Positions 50,601 through 60,872 of a DNA stretch of 64,000 nucleotides are shown here, one piece after another. The stretch spans positions 5,804,250 through 5,868,249 of the forward strand of contig NC_087390.1 of assembly GCF_963675165.1 (NCBI RefSeq). The letters run 5' to 3'. Under the pieces are notes generated by a model that saw nothing but the letters and a program-made list of their open reading frames with translations, ran no database searches and was not told the DNA's origin. The DNA is from Halichondria panicea (lineage: Eukaryota; Porifera; Demospongiae; Suberitida; Halichondriidae). Each line of letters opens with the position of its first letter. Within the stretch, counting starts at the first letter, position 1. A program made the position numbers and the translations under genes.

Positions 50601-52803
50601 CCATTATAATATCTACATGCACACAGAGAAAGTCTGGTATCCATCCACAGCGTTTGCTGAGGATTGCTAAAACTGTATATAAGTACCTTAAGTTTCTGAG
50701 TCACCCCGAGCAGCAGTCTAAACAGATCTGAAGCAGATGCCAGCACATAGCGATGGGCATGATACGTCTTGCCCTCCAGTCTCAAGACCACGTCCGAATG
50801 AGATGGGTTGTTTATCGTTTTTTCCCAATCTGGAGCAAATGCCGAAGATGAGATATTTATCCAGGGTGCTTTTTCATTGGCCGGTAGTTCAGGGGGCGGG
50901 GGAACGTAAGGTCCACTGGCATTCGTGGAAAATGATTGGTCGGAGCGCCTGTACCGGAGAGTTACAAGGTGACAATAATATATATAGTCATAGCAGATTT
51001 TATTAATTCAGTACAGCGAAACCTGTCTATAGCAGTCACCCCTTGGGCAGACCAACATACTTATTGGCTGCAATAAAGATGTGACCTGCTATAACACAGG
51101 TCCACCATAATTATGCTATGGAGACTTTCTCCAATGGTTGCATAATAGAGGGTGACATGCTTATAGGGTATGTGACCACAACCAATTAATGTTTCACCCA
51201 CCGTTTCCATGGTAGTACGAATCTACGTCTCCTCCCTCCACTACGGGAAGTGCCAGTCTGTGTTAGCCCCACCCTCACACCAGCGTCCATTGCCTCCCGC
51301 ACACCAGCTCCTGTTAGGGCACTTGTCTCATAGTAACCCACCGCTCCTGAGGGGAAGAGGGGGGAGGTCATACGGTTACCAGATACATGCGCAACCCAGC
51401 GTTAAATAGAGCATCTTTGAACGGCCATAACTTCAGTTCCATTAATTAGTCCAATAACAAAGCTTACAACAGTGAGCTTAACTTAAAACCAAAAGTTTAA
51501 ATCAAAAGTCTATTTTGCATGGCGGTTATTATAGTTATAGCCCATGATCTTTTTCCAAAAATGCGTAGGCGTGGCTTACCGGAACACATTCAATGCAGTG
51601 CAAGCAATGAAATCAAACGAAATGTTTACTCACGAAAATCATCGTTTTCGAGTTTAACGAATTTATAGCATTAATACAGCATAAATTCCTCACCAAGATC
51701 TTTTGCCAGTTGCTGAGCATCTTCGCGGGGGACCTCAGTGTAGCCACGCCCATTGACCTCTTGACCTCTGAGGTCACTTTTGAGCCCCACTAGCAGCACA
51801 GGTGTGTTCGGACAATGATGACGAACTTCAGGTATCCACTTGTTTTTGACGTTTGCAAATGAAGTTGGAGATTTGACGCAAAATGCAACAAAGAAAATGT
51901 CCGTCTGGGGATAGGAAAGTGGGCGGAGCCTATCATAGTCTTCTTGGCCGGCTGTAGGAAGAGTCGAGAGATCCACATGATATTATTTAGCAAAACAATT
52001 CTAACATGTACTAGAGTAAAGTATCAGACGTCATCATAATTATGTCAGACACTGATATCTTCAGAAGATACAGACACCATTGAAGGACTAAGCTAGCAGA
52101 ACTCTTTAGCTAGCTACTAACCAAAAATCAAGCTCAAACTCTTGTCGGGCTCTGCACTACACTCGGTTGAACTGGTGAAGGTCTCTCGATCAACAGATCG
52201 GACATTGTGGTTATAATTGATTGGCCAGACACTGACTTCTAAGTGTGATACATTAATTTTGGGCACTAAGTAATTTGACTGGTACATGGTAAAGGCAGAG
52301 ATTGAGCCCCACCCCCTAACCAACTATAATAATGTTGTTTTCGGATGCTTTCTAACCCTACTATATATCATCTGCCATATTCAGTTGTTTCTACACTTGT
52401 AGATCTACAGAGCCTAGAAGCACGTTTAGTGCCTGTAAAATACCGTGTTATGTCCGATTTATTGAGAGAGACATTCTCCAGTTCAACCAAGTGCAGTGCA
52501 GAAATGGTGGCTGTATTTGCTGTAGTTTTCGGTGTCCGACATAATTATGATAACGTCTAATGATTGATACTTTCCTCTACCATAATTTATATAAGTGCAA
52601 ACCACAATCATACAGTTTAGGTACGTACCTGTGTCCCATAGCGACACTGAGACTGGTTTTCCGTCCACCATAATATTGCCGCCGTAGTTATCGAACACAG
52701 TAGGAACGTACTCACTGGGAAAAGAATTGGTACTCCATTGTATAAGAAAACAAGATTTCCCCACTGCACCATCTCCAACTATGACCACCTTCAGGTTTTG
52801 CAT
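47672..52803 (-). CDS. RhoBTB: RhoBTB paralog 2, with canonical Rho GTPase motifs
   Basis: Eleven minus-strand exons: 52803-52629, 51951-51694, 51346-51202, 50948-50687, 50392-50289, 50207-49922, 49713-49582, 49362-49247, 48830-48727, 48436-48212 and 47781-47672 (638 residues). The GTPase domain starts as in Rac/Cdc42: GDGAVGKS at 10-17, effector loop YVPTVFDNY at 32-40 with T35, and [20 protein letters not shown] from 57 with A59 and Q61. The guanine-specificity motif is LKSD rather than TKxD, and ETSAL is present. Split BTB1, BTB2 ([20 protein letters not shown]) and VEEHRWPP follow. There is no CAAX box; the end is a basic tail ([13 protein letters not shown]). Vertebrate RhoBTB1 and 2 have divergent GTPase domains, so these intact motifs suggest that this sponge-type copy may still bind GTP. 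Confidence 0.88.
50485..50600 (-). repeat. Dispersed repeat R1 (inverted) in RhoBTB 2 intron 4
   Basis: Reads acagccaggttaatgg, ggacctgtgtttagcaggcc and cacctctttatta on plus, which is the reverse complement of the R1 consensus. A forward copy lies at 51012-51180 in the previous intron. Confidence 0.7.
51012..51180 (+). repeat. Dispersed repeat R1 in RhoBTB 2 intron 3
   Basis: cagcgaaacctgtctatagc, agtcaccccttgggcagacc, and a gggtgacatgcttatagggt end. Confidence 0.65.
52011..52575. mobile_element. Long foldback element in RhoBTB 2 intron 1
   Basis: The left end tagagtaaagtatcagacgt and the right end gacgttatc... (plus strand aacgtctaatgattgatact) are inverted copies. Inner arms also pair imperfectly: 'ggttgaactggtgaaggtct' near 52164 and 'gagacattctccagttcaac' near 52467. 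RhoBTB 3 intron 1 holds only the outer ends of the same element (57893-57966). Confidence 0.6.
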
Positions 52804-53576
52804 CTTCGAAAGAGTTTAGGAAGCAATACAAAAGCTTTTTTATCATTGTAAATACTGAGAGAACATGAGATTGTTGTTTGTTTATATTGTGGATTGTCAA
52901 TCAGTCTAAAAATAGAACAAAGTTTTCATTGCGTGGGAGTTTGCCTCGCTGCTACTATTTTAAGTAGTATTAATGATGTCATAGATTGCTATAGCCGCGG
53001 TTAAATACGAGGGGTAACCTTAAAATGCCAGCAGCCCCACCCATCTTTCTTGTATAATGGTAGCACCTTTTGGTACATTCATTGTAGAGCCTGCAACCAT
53101 GCAGTAGACTATACTACTAATCAGTATACTATAGTTAGGTTTGTGTTCTCCCCATGACCATGTCCTCTCATATATAATTATAAATTTGTTTCATTAATAA
53201 TGTAGCTTGTTTGGTGAGGTGCAAAATAGGGCAGAGCAAAATTAGTTAAAACTGGGAGAAACTCCCACCATCATGATCAGTATTTCACATGCAAAGCTGC
53301 TATTGGTGGGTGGCATTGAATGTGAATGTGCAACCCACGAACATTGAGCCAAATTTCTCGCTACGCATGCATGTCATTGGAGTAATGAAGGCGCCCGACA
53401 CCTTCCAGAGTCAGTCCTGGTATTAAATTTATATCGACCACTAATTATTACTGAGCCAATAATTATCGAATGGAGCATTTTCTCATAAATTGTACACTAT
53501 AGTAAAAGGAAAAGAAGTGACTGCATGGAATAAAAATCAATGGCATCTAACACAAACAGAGTGACAGTTTTTCAGA
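52804..53576. promoter_or_regulatory. Spacer and shared-type 5' flank of RhoBTB 2
   Basis: Sequence next to the start codon (for example attgtggattgtcaatcagt, ctaaaaatagaacaaag and gccgcggttaaata) recurs upstream of RhoBTB 3 at about 58205-58390, so it is a conserved or co-duplicated promoter region. The rest up to 53576 is 3' flank of RhoBTB 3, with no gene recognised. Confidence 0.5.
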
Positions 53577-55947
53577 CTATTTGAACAGTCGAGAGAGTCC
53601 TCGTCTCTTGTGGCTCTTGACAGCTGCTCCATTGTCCGCTGTCCTGGGGGGGTCATCTGTAGTAGCGGAGGGGTCACCTGTATAGTAGCGAGGGGATTGT
53701 TATGCATGCATGGTGGGGGGTAGGTATAGTATATAGGACTAGCTAGTCGATGCTTAGAGCAATGGTGAAGCAGAAATGAAGGACTTATCTAAGCCATATA
53801 TCACGAGGACTAGACTAGGAACACAGAATCTTCCAAAATTAAAAACCTGCATGGTATACGTTGCAAAGAAGAAACTCCAGCAATGCTGAACATCATGAAC
53901 ATTAACAGCGTCCTGCATGGCTGGACTTACTTTGATACTTGCCAGTATTTTTCATTATGCTATGTGACGCAGCCTGACTATAAACCACACCCACCTGACT
54001 CCTCCCCCTCAGTATCGAGGTACTTGGCCTTACACTCGTTCATAGCGGCCTCGTAAGGTGGCCATCGATGCTCCTCCACATAAGAGAGGTTGTCTTGGTC
54101 CAATTGCAGGAATTGTTCATTTTCCTCAAAATCAGCGTAATTGTTTGAGATGAAATGGAGGCACCAAGTGCTGAGCTGAGACGCGTTGTGCAGCTGTGAG
54201 GAGAGCAGGATTCCTGTGTGTGTGTTGGGTATGTGTGGAGTGGGTGTGTGTGGGGGAAGTGGGCATTATTTTTGCCTGGCACGTGCCAACCCAAGGCCAC
54301 ATAAAAACACAATTTCATGACCATCACTTAAGCACATGCATACATGACTGGACCTCACCTATAATGTCGACGTTTGCCTTTGCAATGGAATCTTTTGTGG
54401 CCCTCTCCACATGCTTGGAGATATACAGTTCACAGAGTGACATGAGCCGACTCATCACGTATCTGTTGTGAGGGAGAGGGGAGGAGTCAATAAGGCATGT
54501 GATACACATCATATGCATGCAAGCTAGCTAGCTCTCAAGGTCTTTGCTCCAACTTTAATATTTGAGGGATTAGATGTACCAATGTACAGTAAAACATCTT
54601 CTATATAATTACCAAAACAATTAATGGCAATTTCCCTTCACCTGTTGGCCAGCTCCAATATTCCTATAGAGTCCCCCTCCTCAATGGGGGCGTGGTCAGT
54701 GTACAGGTACTCTAGGAAACTCACAAACGTGTCCAATGGAATATCAGGTATGGATATCTGAGGAGGGGGTTAAAATTTGTTGATTACTTAAATTTGAAAT
54801 AAACGCGTGATATAGCGCATCTCCGTGACTTAATTGTATTGTACGCCCACTCTTAATTAAGCTTGTGGTTGATTAAAGCGTCATTGGTTTGTGGTTAGCA
54901 GCTGCTGATGTCATCAAAACAGTAGTAAAATTTGTAGTTTTTCAGTGTTATTTCAGCAATGGAAAAAGCATAGAGGATGTTCTTGGTATCAAAATGTAGC
55001 CCATTTATCTGTAAACTTATTACAGAAATTTGAAAGCTAAGCTATTAATTTTTCAGAAGTTATTACTCTAACCAAAAGTATACCTAAAAACCAGTAAATC
55101 ATGAATTATATACACTGTGAACTAATATAAGACCCTTAAAGGATGGTCAGGAAACCTAAACCATTGAACAATTATGTGATGAAGTCTGAGACCTTAGCTG
55201 TAGAAAATTACTGTTTTATTACTCAAACCGATTACACACTATAACAATTTGCTGTTGTTCTTCTTAATCTCCCCAAACCCACCACCTCATGTTTTCATGG
55301 AAATTGAAGATATGTTGTAGCTTATTCATTCACCTACACAATGGTATCAGCACAATTTCTTAGAAAGGTTCCAATCAAAAGATATCAACATTTAAGTACA
55401 ACCACTCACACATTTGTGGTAATCTACTCTCTAAGCTGGATGCACTGTACGAAGAATGACACAAAGTGCATGCAAGGGCGTATAAAAGAAGAGAGGGCAT
55501 GCAACTCCACTATCAGTACACGTAGCTAGCAGAGTTCAAATGTGGGCGGAGGAATGTGTGCATTTGCATGAAGTGCTAAAAATAAATTTCATTTCATGCA
55601 CTGTCATGCACATTCATCCGCCCACGTTTGAACTCTGCTCATATAGGAGTTGCATGACCTCTCTTCTTTTATACGCCCTTGGTGCATGCTAACAAACAGA
55701 GTGGTCGATTTGGGAGAGGAAATCAACTTCTTGTGAGCTGAATTCTCTGATTCTAGGAATAATAAATCAATTAAGTTAGGCCATTAATTTTGTTATCTGT
55801 CTCTATGACGACCTACCTCGGTAGCTGTGCTCTCATGGAAGGCTCCAGACAACATGGCCGACATGACCTCACATCGTGTGGTCAGTACTAGTCGATGGGC
55901 GGGGACAACCACACCCTCCACCAGGAAACATACGTCAGAGAACAATC

Positions 55948-55983
<36 letters not shown>

Positions 55984-58199
55984 AAATCTTTGCTGTTATA
56001 ATTATTACAGATCTCCCTAAACGCTGATATATTCAGGACTCAAAATCACATATGCACAAATACCAGCACAAAAATGGCATACCTTGTTGAGAAATAGTTG
56101 CTTAGTGACACTGGCATGTCGTTCGTTCAACCACGTTATAATTTTCGGATTCAGAGACTCCTCCCCTTTACGAGCATTCTCACACATGAGCTCCAACTCG
56201 GGAAAATTCAGCAGCTGAGAAATCTTGATTGTTTCGTCGAAACCTTCGCTCTCTTTGTCTAGTTCCACCACTCCAGTGTAGAGGAATGCTAGGGCACGAG
56301 ATAGCGCCAGCTCCGTCACCACAGAGGGGTCAAAGGCCATCTCCGTCAGCTGTTTACCGTCCGAGTCAGGTCTATAGCAAACAAAAAATTTTACCATACA
56401 CATTTTTATTGAAAAATTGATCGTGAAACACATTCAAAAACTAAGAATTGATAAGACAAAGTGTCTCTTAATTACCTGTCTTCAATGTGAAGCATTCCCT
56501 CCAACTGCCTCGAGTTGACCGTCTCCACAGTAACCTTCTTTAGTCGTGCCTTGTCCCACCCATCACACAGACTATCAACCTGGAGGAGGTGGGAGAGTGG
56601 ACATTAAAGCCATCGCTTAATTGGAACACTGTACTCAAAGTCTCCATAACAGGCCACCTCTTTATTTTACAGCCACCGTTGGTCTGTCCAAGAGTGACCA
56701 TTATAGATGTATACATGTACATAAATATTCTGGTATCCACAGCATTGACTGAGATTGGCTAAAACTGTAAGCTCCACCTTAACTTCCTGAGTCACCCCGA
56801 ACAGCTGTCTAAACAGATCTGAAGCAGATGCCAGCACATAGCGATGGGCATGATACGTCTTGCCCTCCAGTCTTAAGACCACGTCTGAATGAGATGGGTT
56901 GTTTATCGATTTTTCCCAATCAGAGGAAAACGTTGAAGTTTGGACTTTTATTGCGGGCATTTGAGGGGGCGGGGAGGGTTCATTGATATTTGTGTAAAAT
57001 GATTGTTCGGATGATTGTTCGGCTGATTTGGAGTGTCTGTAAAGGAGAGTTACAAGGTGACAATAAATATAGTCTTAGGGAACCAAATCAGTGAAACCTG
57101 TCTATATAGTGGTCACCCTTGGACAGACCAACAGTGGCTGTAATATAGACAATGTATGTTAATACAGTATAATTCGGATGGGGTCTGGTCCGGCTCTATT
57201 AGGATTAGCGAGGTCTACTGTACTCTTAATATTTCACCCACCGTTTCCATGGTAGTACGAATCTACGTCTCCTCCCTGCTCTTGTTAGCACTGCCCTCAC
57301 ACCAGCGTCAATAGCCTCCCTCACACCAGCTCCTGTGAGGGCACTGGTCTCATAGTAACCCACCGCTCCTGAGGGGAAGAGGGGGGAGGTCATACGGTTG
57401 CTCATTCCAACTTTGAAAATTGAGCATTGGCACTACTACCAACATTTCGGCAAGGGGCACGGAATTTCTGCAATAGTGACGATACGTTACCTCTACAGGA
57501 AAAGTTGTGTTCGCGAAACTATTAGCAGGCCACCTCTTTATTCTAGCAAGTAAGATATACGTACCAAGATCTTTTGCCAGTTGCAGAGCATCTTCGCGGG
57601 GGACATCAGTGTAGTCACCATTGACCTCTTGACCTCTGAGGTCACACTGGAGCCCCAGTAGCAGCACAGGTGTGTTCGGACAATGATGACGAATTTCAGG
57701 TATCCACATATATTTGATGTTTTCAAATGAACTTTCAAATGAAGTTGGGGACTTAACACAAAATGCAATCAGGAAAATGTCCGTCTGGGGATAGGAAAGT
57801 GGGCGGATCCTATCATAGTCTTCTTGGCCGGCTGTAGGAAGGATCAAGAAATTCACAGGATATTGCAAAAGAAGAATCTATACATGTACTAGAGTAAAGT
57901 ATCAATCATCAGACGTCCTTTATGATGACGTCCTTTATGATGACGTCTGATGATTGATACTTTATACTCTACCAATATAAAGTGCAAACCACAATCATAC
58001 AGTTCAGGTTTGTTAGGTACATACGTGTATCCCATAGCGACACTGAGACTGATTTTCCGTCCACCATAATATCGCTGCTAAAGTTATCAAACACAGTAGG
58101 GACGTATCCACTGGGGAATGAATTGGTGCTCAATCGAATGAGAAAACATGTTTTCCCCACTGCACCATCTCCAACTATGACCACCTTCAGTTTTGGCAT
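53577..58199 (-). CDS. RhoBTB: RhoBTB paralog 3
   Basis: Eleven minus-strand exons: 58199-58025, 57831-57565, 57368-57242, 57036-56778, 56579-56476, 56371-56083, 55948-55817, 54757-54642, 54462-54359, 54213-53995 and 53677-53577 (630 residues). The GTPase keeps [17 protein letters not shown] and [17 protein letters not shown]. The codon split across the exon 1/2 junction now encodes Pro, so DTAGQ is DTPGQ (A59P). The guanine motif is LQCD, lacking the usual Lys. A short insertion ([10 protein letters not shown]) lies before the G4 strand. BTB1, BTB2 (with AFHESTATE) and [10 protein letters not shown] follow. The C-terminus stops earlier ([10 protein letters not shown]), losing the last three residues of copy 2. 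Role as for paralog 2: probably a CUL3-type adaptor with a Rho-like switch. Confidence 0.86.
55466..55689. mobile_element. Foldback element with about 100-bp arms in RhoBTB 3 intron 7
   Basis: Left arm gcaagggcgtataaaagaag and right arm cttcttttatacgcccttgg are inverted copies. Pairing continues through the gcagagttcaaa-gtgggcgga and gtgcatgaa-type segments. No coding frame is seen. Confidence 0.7.
57893..57966. mobile_element. Collapsed foldback in RhoBTB 3 intron 1
   Basis: tagagtaaagtatcaatcat and atgattgatactttatactc flank a direct duplication of ctttatgatgacgtc. It is nearly a perfect palindrome, made of the two ends of the longer element in RhoBTB 2 intron 1 with the middle lost. Confidence 0.65.
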
Positions 58200-58826
58200 C
58201 TTCGAGAAATGAGTTTAGGAAGCAACACAAAAGCTTAATACTGAGAGAATATCAGATTGTTTGTTTATATCGTGGATTGTCATGTCAATCAGTCTAAAAA
58301 TAGAACAAAGTATTCATTGCGTGGGATTAATGATTTCATAAATTAATTATATTGATATATAGCCGCGGTTAAATATCGAGGCGTAACCTAACTAATGCCA
58401 GCCCCGCCCATCTTTCTTGCTTTTGCAGGAGTGCATGATCTGAATGCACTCCTGCTGGTAGCCAATCAATATGCTAGGTCTGTCTTCTCTTCAGAGGCCA
58501 TGCAATGCCCTCTTATAATTATTAGTTAAAAAGTTTTTTCCAAATTTTTGTTGTGTAGCGGGAAATTTGAGCGAGGTGCAGAGGCAAAGCAATTAACGTG
58601 AATATTTCCCGCTACGTGATACATGTACACTCACTGTCGAGGTAATGAAGACCCGACACGTCCCTTCCAGAGTCAGTTCTGGTATTAAATAAAAATATTG
58701 AAAATAGAATGGAGCATGTACTTATGAATATATCCACTTGTAATTATAAAGTTGCATAAAAAGTTTTTTGCAAATAGACTTAATTAAAAATGTTCTCTAC
58801 TGAGTGTTCTTAGCTACCAGTGCACA
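58200..58826. promoter_or_regulatory. 5' flank of RhoBTB 3 and 3' flank of truncated RhoBTB 4
   Basis: About 58205-58390 matches the RhoBTB 2 upstream region. Beyond it, no BTB exon belonging to copy 4 can be found. A short hairpin (tgcaggagtgcat and atgcactcctgc, about 58424-58453) is present. Confidence 0.5.
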
Positions 58827-60596
58827 TTATGGTGGATTTGGTATTCCAGAGATGCCAGTACATAAATGAGATGGGTTGTTTATCGTTTGTGCCAAATCTA
58901 CCGAAGAGGATGCTTTTTCATCGGCCGGTAGTTCAGGTTCACTGGCCGCATTCGTGGAAAATGATTGGTCAGATGATTGGGAGTGCCTGTACAGAGAGTT
59001 ACAAGGTGACAATAATGTAAACCAGATTTGACTAATGCAGTGAAACCTGTCTATATAGTGGTCACCTTCAACAGTGGCTGTAAAAATTTTACAGGGTGGC
59101 CTGCTAACACAGGTCCAAACACATGCCATTAACCTGGCTGTACTGTATAGAGGGTTATTTTTAAGGCACACAATTTTTGCGGATTTCTCAAACTAATCAT
59201 TTTGCAGATTTCATTTTTTCAAGGATAATGGCCATAATTACACTCGCTCTATGATTATGGGATGACCACAAGCTGGCTACAGTATAATCCAGAAGACCAC
59301 AACAGAAAGGTGTGGTACTATATCTGGGCCAGAAGGGTAGAGGTTCAAATGACCACACCCCTACAGTAGAGAGGTCTTTCGATACTGGAAGTAAACGAGC
59401 CACTAAACTTTCGAGGTTCGAGGTCAATCCGGAAAATACAGTGCCTTGAAAACAACCCGCTATACGGCATTATAGAATGCTTAGGATGACCATAAGGACA
59501 ATACTCCTACTATTTCACTCACCGTTTTCTGCCTACCCTTGTTAGTCCTGCCCTCACACAAAAGTCCATTGCCTCCATCACACCAGCTCCTGTTAGGGCA
59601 CTTGTCTCATAGTAACCCACCGCTCCTGAGGGGAAGAGGGGGGAGGTCATATGTCACTTGCATACGTAACATTGGATTAAAATGTGCGTGCTTCTAGAAA
59701 TTTTTACACATGTTAAATGAAGCATCTTTGAACAGCCATAACTTTAGTTTTGTAGGTGATATGATTTTTTGAAAAAGCTCAGCCAGGTTAATGGGCCCAA
59801 GTCTCCATAGCATGTGCTTGGACCTGTGTTAGCAGGCCACCCTCTATAATACAGCCAGGTTAATGGGTCCAAGTCTCCATAGCATGTGTTTGGACCTGTG
59901 TTAGCAGGCCACCCTCTATAATACAGCCATTGTTGGTATACCCAAGGGTCACCACTATAGACAGGGTTTCACTCTAGCAGAAATACGGCATAAATTCCTC
60001 ACCAAGATCTTTTGCCAGTTGCAGAGCATCTTCACGGGGGACCTCAGTGTAGTCACCATTGACCTCTTGACCTCTGAGGTCACACTTGAGCCCTAGTAGC
60101 AGCACAGGTGTGTTCGGACAAAAATGACGAACTTCAGGTATCCACCTCTCTTTGATGTTTGCAAATGAGGTTGGATATTTGATAGAAAATGTAACAAGGA
60201 AAATGTTCGTATCAGGATAGGAAAGTGGGCGGAGCCTATCGTAGTCTTCTCCACCACCTGTAGAGAATTAGCATATATGATTAAACCAGCAGATGTGTTT
60301 CAAGGGTCGAGAGAAAAGATGTTTACATAAATCCATAACTTTACATTATTTGCTCAAAAGAATCAATATCATGTTTTATATAATTACAAGTGCAAACGAC
60401 ATCATACAGTTAGGTACGTACCTGTATCCCATGGCGACACTATGACTGGTTTTCCGTCGACCATAATTTCGGCGGCATAGCTGTCAAACGTAGTGGGGAC
60501 GTATTCACTGGGGAATGAATTGGTGCTCCATCGAATGAAAAAACATGTTTTACCCACTGCACCATCTCCAAGTATGACCACCTTCACGTTTTGCAT
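58827..60596 (-). CDS. RhoBTB paralog 4: GTPase-only derivative, BTB domains lost
   Basis: Four minus-strand exons: 60596-60422, 60257-60003, 59625-59523 and 58986-58827 (230 residues, ending ISGIPNPP). The first three exons encode a full Rho-like domain: [21 protein letters not shown] and ETSAL. Switch II reads [17 protein letters not shown], so A59 is Gly and Q61 is Gly. In Ras and Rho proteins Q61 loss impairs GTP hydrolysis. Exon 3 lacks the RRRFVLPWK segment. Exon 4 follows the other copies to NNPSH, then a deletion of about 48 bp joins it to sequence matching 'TATGTGCTGGCATCT', after which homology to BTB1 ends and a stop follows. No further BTB exons exist before RhoBTB 3. No CAAX motif is present. 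It is either an expressed small GTPase or a decaying 3'-truncated copy. Confidence 0.65.
59144..59473. mobile_element. Foldback element of the 'tatagcgggt' family in RhoBTB 4 intron 3
   Basis: tatagagggttatttttaag at the left and aacaacccgctatac at the right are inverted ends. The interior contains gcggatttctcaaacta- and gaccacacccctacagtaga-type segments also found in 62314-62484. Confidence 0.5.
59785..59975 (-). repeat. Dispersed repeat R1, two tandem units, in RhoBTB 4 intron 2
   Basis: agccaggttaatgggcccaa, gtctccatagcatgtg, gacctgtgttagcaggccac and cctctataatac occur twice in a row, about 69 bp apart. Confidence 0.75.
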
Positions 60597-60872
60597 CTTC
60601 GAGAAAAAGATCTCAGTTGATCAATGTGTAAATACGGTAAAGGCAAACTGGTAAAGGGTCTCTACATGTACACATAGTAACTTGTACCTTGTACCCAGGA
60701 AGTCTGAAGGGCGTTTCTAATGTTATGTTTGCGGTTGAGAGACGACATCATTACATTCCAATCCTATTATTTTAATACCACACTACTATAGAAGTGATAA
60801 TTCAGTGAAAAGTGATGGAATAAAAATCACACAAAAGTGCAACAGTTTGATCCACTTGTCATTAATGAACAG
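60597..60872. other. Spacer between RhoBTB 4 start and RhoBTB 5 stop
   Basis: A 276-bp gap that must serve as both the RhoBTB 4 promoter and the RhoBTB 5 3' UTR. The RhoBTB 2/3 promoter block is not obvious here. Confidence 0.4.
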
